DNA of 64,000 nucleotides, from contig NZ_AWGD01000032.1 in assembly GCF_000495795.1 (NCBI RefSeq), positions 158,418-222,417 of the forward strand, given 5' to 3'. The translations under genes and the position numbers were made by a program. Positions within the stretch are counted from its first letter, which is position 1, and every line of letters begins with the position of its first letter. Positions 44,687 through 53,198 of this stretch are shown here, piece after piece. The stretch is from Asticcacaulis sp. AC460. Its GTDB lineage: Bacteria; Pseudomonadota; Alphaproteobacteria; Caulobacterales; Caulobacteraceae. Below the pieces are notes generated by a model. That model did no database searches, was not told the DNA's origin, and worked only from the letters and a program-made list of their open reading frames with translations.

Positions 44687-45400
44687 TTACGAATCCACAA
44701 GACCATGCGCTTCCGGAAAGTTTCGGAACCGGATGTCCAGTCCCGCCCCGGCCAGGCCCGTCAGATCCAGCCGCTGGGATGGGGCTTTGAGATTACCGAG
44801 TGTGCGGCCCATCCTGAAGTTCTGCAGGACGAAGGTGCCACGGAATCCAACGTCTTCCAGAAGGCTGATCATCGTCTCGATGTCGCTGCGATCTAGCAGA
44901 TCGGCATGGACCGTCGTGCGCAATTCCTTGCCGGTCGCCGCCGCAGCCACCAAACGAAGCGAACGAAGGAAATCCGGCCAAGCCGACATACCGGTGATGG
45001 CCTGGAATTTTACCGCCGGCGCCTTGAAATCAAGCGCGATGAAATCAACCAGCCCGGCATCCAGTAGTCCCGCGATCATTTCCGGACGCGTTCCGTTGGT
45101 GTCAATCTTGACCTTGAAGTCCAGGTTTTTCAAATATCCGGCGAATTGCGGCAACGCCGACGACAGCGTGCATTCACCTCCCGATAGGACGACCCCTTCG
45201 AGACGGTCCCGGCGCGAGGCCAGAAACCGTTCGATCTTTTCGTGGGGTAGCTTGGCCAGCGTGCCCTTCACCAGTTCGGGGTTGTGACAATAGCCGCATG
45301 CCATGTTGCAGCCGGAGAACCACAGGATGCAGGCAGTGTGCTCCGGGTAGTCCTGGAAGGTGAACGGCGTCAAACTGGTGATCGGCAACTTGCGCCACAT
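44687..45400 (-). CDS. nrdG: Anaerobic ribonucleotide reductase activating enzyme
   Basis: A 237-residue radical SAM activase from the ATG at 45400, which follows the nrdD stop by 4 bases. The Fe-S motif is FSGCNMACGYCHNPELV (C-x3-C-x2-C), SAM binding shows VVLSGGECTL, and the core beta strands include FKVKIDTNGTRPE. It makes the glycyl radical on NrdD. The C-terminal 40 residues are longer than in the Escherichia coli enzyme and resemble the NrdG2 type found with this class of NrdD. Confidence 0.92.
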   Translation of the reverse strand: MWRKLPITSLTPFTFQDYPEHTACILWFSGCNMACGYCHNPELVKGTLAKLPHEKIERFLASRRDRLEGVVLSGGECTLSSALPQFAGYLKNLDFKVKIDTNGTRPEMIAGLLDAGLVDFIALDFKAPAVKFQAITGMSAWPDFLRSLRLVAAAATGKELRTTVHADLLDRSDIETMISLLEDVGFRGTFVLQNFRMGRTLGNLKAPSQRLDLTGLAGAGLDIRFRNFPEAHGLVDS

Positions 45401-45404
45401 CGCC

Positions 45405-47396
45405 CTACTCCGCGGCCTCGCAGCGGAATAACGGGAGGCTCGTAGCCCCTTCCTTGAAATGAAGGCGTTCCCTGTGCTCGCCCTTCTTGCCAAGATTGAA
45501 ACTGGCGACGGGACGATGATACCCCATCACCCGCGTCCAGACGAGCGTCTCCTTGCGGCAGGTCGGACAATGGCTTTGTTCGCCGGCGAGGTAACCATGG
45601 GTCTCACATACCGAAAAGACTGGCGTTATGGTAATATAGGGCAGCCGATAGTTCTCGATCACCTTTCTCACCAGGCGTTTGCATGCCTCTCCCGAGGAGA
45701 TCCGTTCGCTCATATAAAGGTGAAGGACCGTCCCGCCGGTATACTTGCACTGCAAGGCGTCCTGGAGGTCGAGCGCCTCGTACGGATCCTCAGTGAAGCC
45801 GACCGGCAACTGGCTGGAATTGGTGTAGTAGATGTTTTCGTCAAATCCGGCCTGCAGGATTCCCGGATAATGCTTGGCATCTTCCTTGGCGAAACGGTAG
45901 GTCGTCCCTTCGGCCGGCGTGGCTTCGAGATTGTACAGGTGGCCGGTTTCTTCCTGGTAGATTTTGAGGCGTGCCCGCATGACATCCAGAATGTCCTGGC
46001 AGAAAGCGATACCCCGCGGATCGGTAACATCGTAGGCGTCGCCGGTGAAGTTCCGCACCATCTCGGTCATTCCGTTGACGCCGATGGTACTGAAATGGTT
46101 GCGGAAGTGCGGCAAGTAACGACGCGTGTAAGGGTAAAGACCGCGATCGTACATTTCCTGGACGAAGATTCGCTTTGTTTCCAATGACGACCGTGCCAGA
46201 TCCATAAGCATTTCGATCTCGGCCAGTAGCCCCGGCCTGTTGCCTTTAAAGCGGTAACCGAGACGCGCCATATTCAATGTCACGACGCCGATAGACCCCG
46301 TCATTTCAGCTGAGCCAAAGAGACCGTTGCCTCTTTTTTGAAGTTCGCGCAGGTCCAATTGCAAACGACAGCACATGCTGCGCACTGCATGCGGTGCGTA
46401 GGCGTCCGGATTGGGCTCACGTTCGCCCGCAGCATTCAATCGGTACTGGCTCCCGATGAAGTTCTGAAAGTAGGAGCTGCCGATTTTGGCGGTGTTCTCA
46501 AACAGCGCTGTCGCCACGGGACTATCCCAATCGAAATCCTCCATGACATTGACGGTGGGAATCGGGAAGGTGAAAGGTTGCCCCTGTGCGTCGCCCTCGG
46601 TCATGACTTCGTAATAGGCGATGACGATCTGCTCCATTTCGGGTTGGAAATGGATGTAGCTCATGTCTTCAAGCGCGGCCGCGCCGCGCCGTTTGGCTTC
46701 GGACAGCAACGTCTCGTCCTCGATACCTTTGAACAGATGCAGGGTGTCAGCCGTCGGGAAGTTGTCACGCAGGTCCGGCGGCACGGTGATATCCAAGGTG
46801 ATATTCGTAAACGGACTTTGCCCCCAGCGCGCGGGAACATTCAGATTGTAAACGAAACTCCGGATGGCCTTCTTTATATCTCCAAATGACAGCTGGTCCT
46901 TGAACACATAAGGCGCCAGGTAGGTGTCGAACGAACTGAACGCCTGGGCTCCGGCCCATTCGGACTGCAGGATGCCGAGGAAATTAGCCATTTGGCCAAG
47001 CGCCTCCCGGAAATGACGCGGCGGCCGACTGGCCACCTTGCCTGGCACACCGTTGAAGCCTTCATCGAGCAAGGCCCGCAGGCTCCACCCCGCACAATAT
47101 CCTGTCAGACAGTCCAGGTCGTGAATGTGCAGATCGGCTCGACGATGGGCCCGCGCTTCATCCGGAGCGTAGACATGGTCCAGCCAGTAATTCGCAATAA
47201 TCTTGCCTGCGGCGTTATTGATAAGGCCGGCATTACTGTAGGACGTATTGGCATTGGCGTTGACGCGCCAATCCTGCCGCAGAACATATTCCTCGACGGT
47301 TTGTTTGCAGTCGACCAGAGCTTCCGGAAATATTTTTTCCGGCTGTGTAGAAAGAACGAATTCGAGGGCGCGCAGCCCGCTATCGCTGTCAGCCAT
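45405..47396 (-). CDS. nrdD: Anaerobic ribonucleoside-triphosphate reductase (class III)
   Basis: A 663-residue enzyme from the ATG at 47396 that supplies dNTPs without oxygen. The glycyl-radical motif near the C-terminus is TRVMGYHRPVASFN. A zinc site is seen as CETHGYLAG with CPTCRKE. The active-site cysteines occur near AVRSMCCRLQLDL and the finger loop is FGSAEMTGSIGVVTLNMARLG. An FNR-type box lies 71-84 bases upstream of the start. It forms an operon with nrdG and hemN. Confidence 0.94.
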   Translation of the reverse strand: MADSDSGLRALEFVLSTQPEKIFPEALVDCKQTVEEYVLRQDWRVNANANTSYSNAGLINNAAGKIIANYWLDHVYAPDEARAHRRADLHIHDLDCLTGYCAGWSLRALLDEGFNGVPGKVASRPPRHFREALGQMANFLGILQSEWAGAQAFSSFDTYLAPYVFKDQLSFGDIKKAIRSFVYNLNVPARWGQSPFTNITLDITVPPDLRDNFPTADTLHLFKGIEDETLLSEAKRRGAAALEDMSYIHFQPEMEQIVIAYYEVMTEGDAQGQPFTFPIPTVNVMEDFDWDSPVATALFENTAKIGSSYFQNFIGSQYRLNAAGEREPNPDAYAPHAVRSMCCRLQLDLRELQKRGNGLFGSAEMTGSIGVVTLNMARLGYRFKGNRPGLLAEIEMLMDLARSSLETKRIFVQEMYDRGLYPYTRRYLPHFRNHFSTIGVNGMTEMVRNFTGDAYDVTDPRGIAFCQDILDVMRARLKIYQEETGHLYNLEATPAEGTTYRFAKEDAKHYPGILQAGFDENIYYTNSSQLPVGFTEDPYEALDLQDALQCKYTGGTVLHLYMSERISSGEACKRLVRKVIENYRLPYITITPVFSVCETHGYLAGEQSHCPTCRKETLVWTRVMGYHRPVASFNLGKKGEHRERLHFKEGATSLPLFRCEAAE

Positions 47397-47466
47397 GGAG
47401 GTTTCCAATCAAAATATGGGGTGGGTAAACACTCGGGCCACTATATGTTGATTGGTCGGGAGGCAT

Positions 47467-47480
47467 TTGACAGGCGTCAA
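47467..47480 (-). promoter_or_regulatory. FNR/FixK-type box before nrdD
   Basis: TTGAC-AGGC-GTCAA, a perfect dyad of the TTGA-N6-TCAA class, 71-84 bases upstream of the nrdD ATG. The spacing fits a class II activator site. Confidence 0.75.
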
Positions 47481-47611
47481 TCCCCTGATTGAAATTATTC
47501 GACGAACCGGCAAAATCGCGCAGCTATTCTCGCGGCTTTTGCGCGCATACATTCGCTAAACGCACCGGCACCAAAACGGTCGCTCAGGTGTCGAGCCTGG
47601 ATGGGTGGCGG

Positions 47612-48481
47612 TCAATGAGTCAGAAACAGTGGAACATGAGCCTGTTTGTATAGATCGATCGTCGTGCCACCGATCAGTTTCTCGACCAAAGCGTTTTGCC
47701 CATAGGCTCCTGCGGCAAGGACCCCTGCCCCGACGTCCCGTGTTTTCGCCAGCAAGAGTTCGCCTACAGGTGTGTCTCCTTGCGCCATCAGATGGAGCGT
47801 TGGAACAAATCCGTGGCGTTTCAGCCAGTACATAACAGCCGGATCGTCACGGACGTCGATCTTCTTGTTCTGTTCGGCCACGGACATAATGTGAAGTCTC
47901 GCCTTGGCTTGGAGAAACGGCAGGAGATTATGAATCGTACGCGTGGCTTGCACGCTGCGGTCCCACGCCACGGCAACATCCTGATCGAAAAGCATTCCGG
48001 GATCGGCGCTGTTGCCATAGGATTTGACGAGGAGAACAGGCCTTCCGGAGCGCATGAGTGTACTCATGAAGACATCCGACGCCGCGTCTTTCTTTGCCGG
48101 CGTTTTGGAGCATATGACGATATCGCTTGTGCGAGCGACCCGAGGAACGACCTTTTCGACATATCCCGTCAGGGCTTCGTAACCGACGCCCATTTCGTGA
48201 AACTCTCTCGAGTTCAAATGTCCTCGCCACAGGGCTGCGCCAAATTTTTGCGCACGCATTCTCACCACCCACGCGATTTGATCGGAAATATGGCTTTGAG
48301 AGTCCACCACATTCGCTTCCTGTGCGGAATTCAGTTCGAGATAAGGATCAATCGGCTCTGTGACATGCAGAACATGTAGGAATGCCTTGTGCCGAACGCA
48401 TAAAGCCAAGGCAAAATCGAGCGCTGGAGCTTGCGTTTCGTCTCCGTCAAAGAGGCAAAGTATCGATTTCAGTCCGGTCAC
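47612..48481 (-). CDS. Tandem universal stress protein (UspA superfamily)
   Basis: A 289-residue cytoplasmic protein from the GTG at 48481 with AGAGGTG upstream; the longer TTG start is less likely. It has two Usp-like halves: the first begins SILCLFDGDETQAPALDFALAL, the second DVAVAWDRSVQATRTIHNLLPFL, and each ends in a glycine-rich segment (VLAAGAYGQNALVEKLIGG). This second segment resembles the ATP-binding G-2x-G-9x-G. It lies in the anaerobic block between nrdD and moaA, 72 bases past moaA. Such Usps often appear with FNR-regulated genes. Confidence 0.85.
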   Translation of the reverse strand: MTGLKSILCLFDGDETQAPALDFALALCVRHKAFLHVLHVTEPIDPYLELNSAQEANVVDSQSHISDQIAWVVRMRAQKFGAALWRGHLNSREFHEMGVGYEALTGYVEKVVPRVARTSDIVICSKTPAKKDAASDVFMSTLMRSGRPVLLVKSYGNSADPGMLFDQDVAVAWDRSVQATRTIHNLLPFLQAKARLHIMSVAEQNKKIDVRDDPAVMYWLKRHGFVPTLHLMAQGDTPVGELLLAKTRDVGAGVLAAGAYGQNALVEKLIGGTTIDLYKQAHVPLFLTH

Positions 48482-48553
48482 AGGTTCACCTCTTTGCAAA
48501 GCCTTCGAAAGTGGCTCCTTCAGCCTGCCGTTGGGGCAGAAAACAGCCGGAAC

Positions 48554-49546
48554 CTAGCCGCCGAGCTGCGCCAGATGGAGCAAGTCGCCGGGCAAATTCT
48601 CATGCAGACGGTGCCCCGCGGCCTTGCCTGAAAGCGCCTGTGCAATACGGCGTGTAAGGGGCTCTTTGTCCTCTGCGTCCTGAAGAAGATCGCGCAGATC
48701 ACAGCCGCCCTCCCCAAACAGGCAAAGTCTCAGCTTGCCTCGTGCGGTGACGCGCAACCGATTACATCCGTCACAAAACCCCGCCGCATAAGGCGCGATC
48801 AGCCCGATACGACCGGCATAGTCCGGATGGGCATATTCGACTGCCGGACCTCCATCTTTGTGTTTGTCCTGTGGCGCCCAGCCCCGCTCTTCCAGCCAGT
48901 CCGTGACAATGCTGCCCTTGACGTAATTCGCCGCGAAATATTCGGCGTTATCACCTGTCCGCATCAATTCGATAAATCGGACCGCGACCGGCCTTTCGCG
49001 AACGAATTCGGCCCAGGTGTCGAAGCCCGTGTTGGCAGTGCTCCTAAGAAGGACGGCGTTCATCTTCACGGCCGCGAAGTCGAGGCCAAGTGCCGTGTCT
49101 ATGCCTGCCATGACGGCCGGCAACTTGTCGTGACCGGTAATAGTGCGGAATGTCTCCCGGTCCAGGGAGTCGACGCTGACATTGAGGTGACTCAGGCCGG
49201 CATTCCGCCAGCGGTTCACGCGTTGATCAAGGTTCCAGCCATTCGTCGTCATGGCAATCTTTTTGACTCCATCGACCGCCGCGAGATTGGCGATGATATC
49301 GATAAGGTCAGGGCGAACGCTCGGTTCTCCTCCGGTTAGTCGAAACTTGGTGACACCGACTCCGGCGAAGGCAGAGGCCAGGTTCGCGATCTCTGACGGA
49401 GTGAGAAAGCTAAGGGGGCCGGTTTTCTTCCATCCATCGGGCAGGCAGTAGGTACAGCGAAAATTGCACACTTCGGTGACGGACAAACGGACGTAGGAGA
49501 AACGCCGGCCGAACCCATCGGCAAGGTTGTGAGCCTCGAAGGCCAT
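48554..49546 (-). CDS. moaA: GTP 3',8-cyclase, molybdenum cofactor step 1
   Basis: A 330-residue radical SAM enzyme from the ATG at 49546 with GAGGA seven bases upstream; the frame is open to a GTG at 49654. The N-terminal cluster is VTEVCNFRCTYCLPDGW, the SAM motif FRLTGGEPSVRPD. The C-terminal cluster is CDGCNRLRVTARGKLRLCLFG, and the protein ends in the GG pair needed for catalysis. With MoaC it makes cyclic pyranopterin monophosphate for the nitrate reductase cofactor. An FNR-like box is present upstream. Confidence 0.95.
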   Translation of the reverse strand: MAFEAHNLADGFGRRFSYVRLSVTEVCNFRCTYCLPDGWKKTGPLSFLTPSEIANLASAFAGVGVTKFRLTGGEPSVRPDLIDIIANLAAVDGVKKIAMTTNGWNLDQRVNRWRNAGLSHLNVSVDSLDRETFRTITGHDKLPAVMAGIDTALGLDFAAVKMNAVLLRSTANTGFDTWAEFVRERPVAVRFIELMRTGDNAEYFAANYVKGSIVTDWLEERGWAPQDKHKDGGPAVEYAHPDYAGRIGLIAPYAAGFCDGCNRLRVTARGKLRLCLFGEGGCDLRDLLQDAEDKEPLTRRIAQALSGKAAGHRLHENLPGDLLHLAQLGG

Positions 49547-49727
49547 CAGAACATCCTCAAAAGCGGAAAGCCGCGCCTTCCTCGCCACCGTGACCAACAG
49601 ATGCGGACGATTGCCCGTTTCCTGCTGCCACGGGTGGCGAAAGGTGTCAGTCACCTCGTTCCCGGCTTCACCATGACGATATAGGATGAAACCACACGAG
49701 CTCTATTGACGGGTCCGCTATGACCAC

Positions 49728-49741
49728 TTGAGCTTTATCAA
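49728..49741 (-). promoter_or_regulatory. FNR-type box upstream of moaA
   Basis: TTGAG-CTTT-ATCAA matches TTGA-N6-TCAA. It lies 182 bases before the preferred moaA ATG (74 bases before the alternative GTG). The interval 49547-50026 holds no gene apart from this box and the one at 49907. Confidence 0.6.
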
Positions 49742-49906
49742 GTGCGGACACCAGCGATCGCGTCGAAACAAAATGGCCTTCGCGGAGCGCGCCATACGGA
49801 GGACTGCCGATAACGCATAAGCAAACGGGGCTTAGCCGTCATTTCGACAGCACTATTATGTATCTCCCGCGTCAAATCGCCTCGCCGATCGAATGCCCTT
49901 CCTTAG

Positions 49907-49920
49907 TTGATGATTGTCAA
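49907..49920 (+). promoter_or_regulatory. FNR-type box before the HhH gene
   Basis: TTGAT-GATT-GTCAA, a near-perfect FNR dyad, 107 bases upstream of the ATG at 50027. Confidence 0.65.
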
Positions 49921-50026
49921 ATGTTTAGCAGGCCGTTGCGCTATCTTGCATTGAGGCAACTGTGCCGCACCCTCCTGACAAAGGGGGCCTGCATTGGCTG
50001 CGTTGGCTCGCAAGGGAGATCGGATC

Positions 50027-50455
50027 ATGAAGAGGCAGGTGAACTCCGCAATTGAACGTGTATTGCTCGATTGCGCTGTCGTTGGACGCTCGCAACTATC
50101 CGATGGCAAGCAACTTATAAAACTTCTGGCTTTGAACAAGCTACCGCCCGCTGTTGTATACACGCTTGAGGTCGAAAGGCTGGAAGGCGAATTCTACAGC
50201 AAGCGCGACGTTCTGGCCCGTCCCATAGACTACTCGAAGTGGCCCCCCCGGGTTCAAGAAGCGTTCAATCATGAACGGCTGCGATTTACTGGCGATCTGT
50301 GCACGATGACCGAAAAAGCGCTTCTTCGTCACCGTGGCATCGCGGGCAAAACAATTTTGAACATTTGTTCGGCCCTGAGCGAGTGCGGCTTGCGGCTCGG
50401 GATGAAACTGCCTTGGTGGGAGGACTTTCGCACGTCACTGCCCGACGCGACTTGA
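50027..50455 (+). CDS. Helix-hairpin-helix protein resembling the RNA polymerase alpha C-terminal domain
   Basis: A 142-residue protein with AAGGGAG before the ATG. Its C-terminal segment LLRHRGIAGKTILNICSALSECGLRLGMKLPWW has the order and spacing of the alpha-CTD (L-x2-x-G-x-GK-x-L-x2-I...L...GL-x-LGM). The N-terminal half (VLLDCAVVGRSQLSDGKQLIKLL) is unlike RpoA. As alpha-CTD contacts UP-element DNA and FNR-type activators, a small free domain of this kind could tune transcription under low oxygen. That role is an inference. An FNR box precedes it. Confidence 0.6.
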   Translation: MKRQVNSAIERVLLDCAVVGRSQLSDGKQLIKLLALNKLPPAVVYTLEVERLEGEFYSKRDVLARPIDYSKWPPRVQEAFNHERLRFTGDLCTMTEKALLRHRGIAGKTILNICSALSECGLRLGMKLPWWEDFRTSLPDAT

Positions 50456-50549
50456 AACAGGGCTCCCGCGTCCCCCTGCATTTGCCGGGTCATTGATCGC
50501 GAACCGCGCTTTGCCCTTTCGGGCACGCGAAAGCGCCGCCGCGGGACGA

Positions 50550-50563
50550 ATGATATTGATCAA
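50550..50563 (+). promoter_or_regulatory. FNR/DNR-like box before the RIC-like gene
   Basis: ATGAT-ATTG-ATCAA: nine of ten dyad positions match TTGAT-N4-ATCAA (first T is A). It lies 107 bases upstream of the ATG at 50670. Confidence 0.45.
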
Positions 50564-50669
50564 GAGTGAAAGCGGCAAAAATGGCGCGAACGCTTGATCC
50601 ACGACCAAGGACATCTGCCCGGTGGATTGTAACAATAGTCGCGAAACGTTCTCATTGTTGGTACCCGAT

Positions 50670-51332
50670 ATGAACATCACTTCGGCATTCATTCATGAAC
50701 TTGTCGACACACGACCCGGTGCTATCGCCATCCTGCGGGAATACGGGATCGATCACTATCGATCCGGTAACCTTACCCTTTCGCAAGCCGCGACAGCGCG
50801 TAAGTTGAACCTGGACGAACTAACAGCGCAACTGTCCGAAATGCCTTTAGACCCTCAGAAGGTTCCAACAAACCAACGTGGACTGATAGACTACGTCCAA
50901 GAACGCTATCATCGCGTCCACCTGAACCATCTGCAGACCGCGCTACATCTGGCGCGCTCGGTAGAAGCGGCTTTCGCGGACCACCCGGGCGTCCCTCACG
51001 GAATGGCTGCCCACTTGACCACGCTGGTGGACCTTGCCGAAGAGCATCAACAGAAGGAACAAGACACTGTTTTTCCCGCAATTCTCTTCAGTCCGCGGCA
51101 TAATCTTCGCTTCCCGGTCCTGCGGGCAATCACCGAACATGATGAGCTTTGTGAAGAACTCGATTCAATTGCCCGGCTGACCGGCAATTTTACCCCGCCA
51201 CCGAAGGCACCGAAATCCTGGAGGACGCTCTACAGCTCATGCCAGGTGATCGACTGCGAAATGCGGTTTCACATGCACCTCGAGAATACCGTGCTTTACA
51301 GCCGATACATGAAGTCCGGAGGTGCGGCATGA
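50670..51332 (+). CDS. RIC/ScdA-like di-iron repair protein lacking the N-terminal cysteines
   Basis: A 220-residue protein from the ATG at 50670. The N-terminal domain (ITSAFIHELVDTRPGAIAILREYGIDHYRSGNLTL) follows the RIC pattern, but where the family has GIDYCCGG this one has HY and no cysteine. The hemerythrin-like part keeps histidines and glutamates (YHRVHLNHL, EEHQQKEQDTVFP, ITEHDELCEEL, FHMHLENTVLYSRY). RIC proteins repair iron-sulfur clusters or handle nitric oxide damage. The cysteine loss suggests altered function. It overlaps moaD by 4 bases. Confidence 0.8.
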   Translation: MNITSAFIHELVDTRPGAIAILREYGIDHYRSGNLTLSQAATARKLNLDELTAQLSEMPLDPQKVPTNQRGLIDYVQERYHRVHLNHLQTALHLARSVEAAFADHPGVPHGMAAHLTTLVDLAEEHQQKEQDTVFPAILFSPRHNLRFPVLRAITEHDELCEELDSIARLTGNFTPPPKAPKSWRTLYSSCQVIDCEMRFHMHLENTVLYSRYMKSGGAA

Positions 51333-51577
51333 TCGACGTTCTGTTTTTTGGCCGTATGGCGGATATCATGCGCCAACGCAGGCTCCGTCAGGACCTGGCG
51401 AGCGATTGTCAAACTCTGTACAGGCTGCGCGATTCGCTATTCGAAGCGCCTTTGGCTCTCGGCCAGGTTCAATCCGACGCGATACACATGAGCGTTAATC
51501 AAGTCACGACGCGGGAGGACCTTGTCCTGTCCGAAGGGGACGAAATCGCATTTTTTTCGGTGTTTTCCGGCGGATGA
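51329..51577 (+). CDS. moaD: Molybdopterin synthase small subunit
   Basis: An 82-residue ubiquitin-fold sulfur carrier. It starts IDVLFFGRMADIMRQRR and ends FFSVFSGG, the C-terminal diglycine that is thiocarboxylated. The ATG overlaps the previous stop (ATGA), so RIC-like protein and MoaD are translated together. It works with MoaE in converting cPMP to molybdopterin. Confidence 0.9.
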   Translation: MIDVLFFGRMADIMRQRRLRQDLASDCQTLYRLRDSLFEAPLALGQVQSDAIHMSVNQVTTREDLVLSEGDEIAFFSVFSGG

Positions 51578-52047
51578 ACCCAAACATCATTTCCACATCG
51601 CTTGTGTCTGAACCCTTCGAACCCGTCGACGCCGCACAGCAGTTTCATCGCGACTGGGGGCACGCCGGGGCGATTGTGACTTTTACCGGTTCTGTCCGCC
51701 CGGACTTCAAAGGGCAGCAGGTCGACTACCTTTTCCTGGATTGGTATCCGGGCATGACGGAAGCATCCATTGATCGCATCGCTCAGACCACGCGCGAAAC
51801 GTTCGATGTTCTCGCCGTTTCGGCCGTCCATCGCTGTGGAAAGGTTCCAGCCGGCGACGCCGTTGTGTTCGTCGCCGCCGCAAGCGAGCACAGGCGTGCC
51901 GCTTTCGAGGCGGCCGACTTCATGATGGATCAACTCAAGTCGAATGCAGCGCTGTGGAAACGCGAATGCGGACCGCACCTGAACCAATGGGTCGAACCGA
52001 CACCGAAGGATGCCTTGGACATGCAACGCTGGAGTATACCTGCATGA
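51574..52047 (+). CDS. moaE: Molybdopterin synthase large subunit
   Basis: A 157-residue subunit that binds MoaD. Motifs include IVTFTGSVRPDFKGQQV and VSAVHRCGKVPAGDAVVFVAAAS with the basic pocket, then the catalytic lysine segment LKSNAALWKRE. It overlaps moaD by 4 bases (ATGA) and is followed by moaC with the same kind of overlap. Confidence 0.93.
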   Translation: MNPNIISTSLVSEPFEPVDAAQQFHRDWGHAGAIVTFTGSVRPDFKGQQVDYLFLDWYPGMTEASIDRIAQTTRETFDVLAVSAVHRCGKVPAGDAVVFVAAASEHRRAAFEAADFMMDQLKSNAALWKRECGPHLNQWVEPTPKDALDMQRWSIPA

Positions 52048-52544
52048 ATGCCTACGACCTTACCCACCTCGATTCGAAGGGCCGCGCCCAGATGGTGGAT
52101 GTTTCGGAAAAGGCGATCACCAGCCGAACGGCGATCGCACGCGGCCGCCTCGTTTGTTCGTCGAAGACCCTCGATCTGGTCCGTCACAACCGCACTCCGA
52201 AGGGATCAGTCATATCGACCGCCGAGCTCGCCGGCATAATGGCGGCCAAGCAAACCTCCACACTGATACCGCTTTGCCATCCAATTGCGCTGACCAAGGT
52301 AACAGTGGAAATCAACCTCGATCCCAGTCTTCCAGGTTTTGACATCCTGGCGGAAGCAAAGACGAACGGACAAACCGGCGTAGAAATGGAAGCTTTGACC
52401 GCGGCAAGCGTCGCCGCCCTCACCCTGTTCGATATGCTGAAGGCGGTCGACAAACATATGAGGATTGAGGGTTTGGCGGTCGTCATGAAATCCGGCGGGC
52501 GTTCCGGACTGCCCTACCTTACAGCGGTCCAGCAATGTGACTGA
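52044..52544 (+). CDS. moaC: Cyclic pyranopterin monophosphate synthase
   Basis: A 166-residue enzyme. It starts AYDLTHLDSKGRAQMVDVSEK and has the substrate-binding segment LIPLCHPIALTKV, GVEMEALTAASVAALT and VMKSGGRSG, all family signatures. It converts the MoaA product to cPMP. ATGA overlap with moaE. Confidence 0.95.
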   Translation: MNAYDLTHLDSKGRAQMVDVSEKAITSRTAIARGRLVCSSKTLDLVRHNRTPKGSVISTAELAGIMAAKQTSTLIPLCHPIALTKVTVEINLDPSLPGFDILAEAKTNGQTGVEMEALTAASVAALTLFDMLKAVDKHMRIEGLAVVMKSGGRSGLPYLTAVQQCD

Positions 52545-52595
52545 CAGACAACGGAGCCGCGATCACTCGCTCGTCTGCATCGCGATCGTCCCATC

Positions 52596-53198
52596 ATGAT
52601 TGCGCAGCAAGGCATGGTGGTCATCCTGGCCGGAGGTGCTGGGCGCAGAATCGGGGGGAACAAACCGTTCTACGTCTTCAACGGCCGCCCGTTGATCGAA
52701 TGGGTGCTTGATGCGCTCCGCCCCCAGGCGTCCCGACTTATCTTGAATGCGGGACCGCAAAACTCCGCCCTGGCCGGCGCACTGGCGCGACTGGGTATCG
52801 GCCTGTGCTTTGATACACCGCGATTTGAAGGGCTTGGCCCACTGAGTGGCGTCCATGCCGCGATGTTGACAGCACAAGGTCAGGGCCTGGACGTTGTCAT
52901 AACCGCCCCCTGCGATATGCCGAACCTTCCCTCGAACATGATTGGGACGTTGTTGGACAGCCATGGACAAGACGTAGACGTGACCTATTTTCACGGCGCG
53001 CGAGACTATCCGCTCTGCGCTGCCTGGAGTATCGCTCTGCGACTGGCCTTGGAGGCGGCGCTGGAGACATCGCGCGAGAGCGGCGGTTTATCTGTCATGC
53101 AGTTTCTAGCTGACTGTCGAACTCGCAGGATCGAGATCGATGACGATAGGGCATTCGTCAATTTGAATGCACCGGTCAAAGTCGCTCAAGCGGGATGA
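52596..53198 (+). CDS. mobA: Molybdenum cofactor guanylyltransferase
   Basis: A 200-residue nucleotidyltransferase that attaches GMP to form the bis-MGD cofactor needed by NarG. The nucleotide loop is VVILAGGAGRRIGGNKPF and the Mg-binding aspartate is in TAPCDMPNLPSNM. The consensus AGG-x-S-x-R-M-G shows two changes (S to G, M to I). It converges with moeA, overlapping it by 23 bases at the 3' ends. Confidence 0.88.
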   Translation: MIAQQGMVVILAGGAGRRIGGNKPFYVFNGRPLIEWVLDALRPQASRLILNAGPQNSALAGALARLGIGLCFDTPRFEGLGPLSGVHAAMLTAQGQGLDVVITAPCDMPNLPSNMIGTLLDSHGQDVDVTYFHGARDYPLCAAWSIALRLALEAALETSRESGGLSVMQFLADCRTRRIEIDDDRAFVNLNAPVKVAQAG

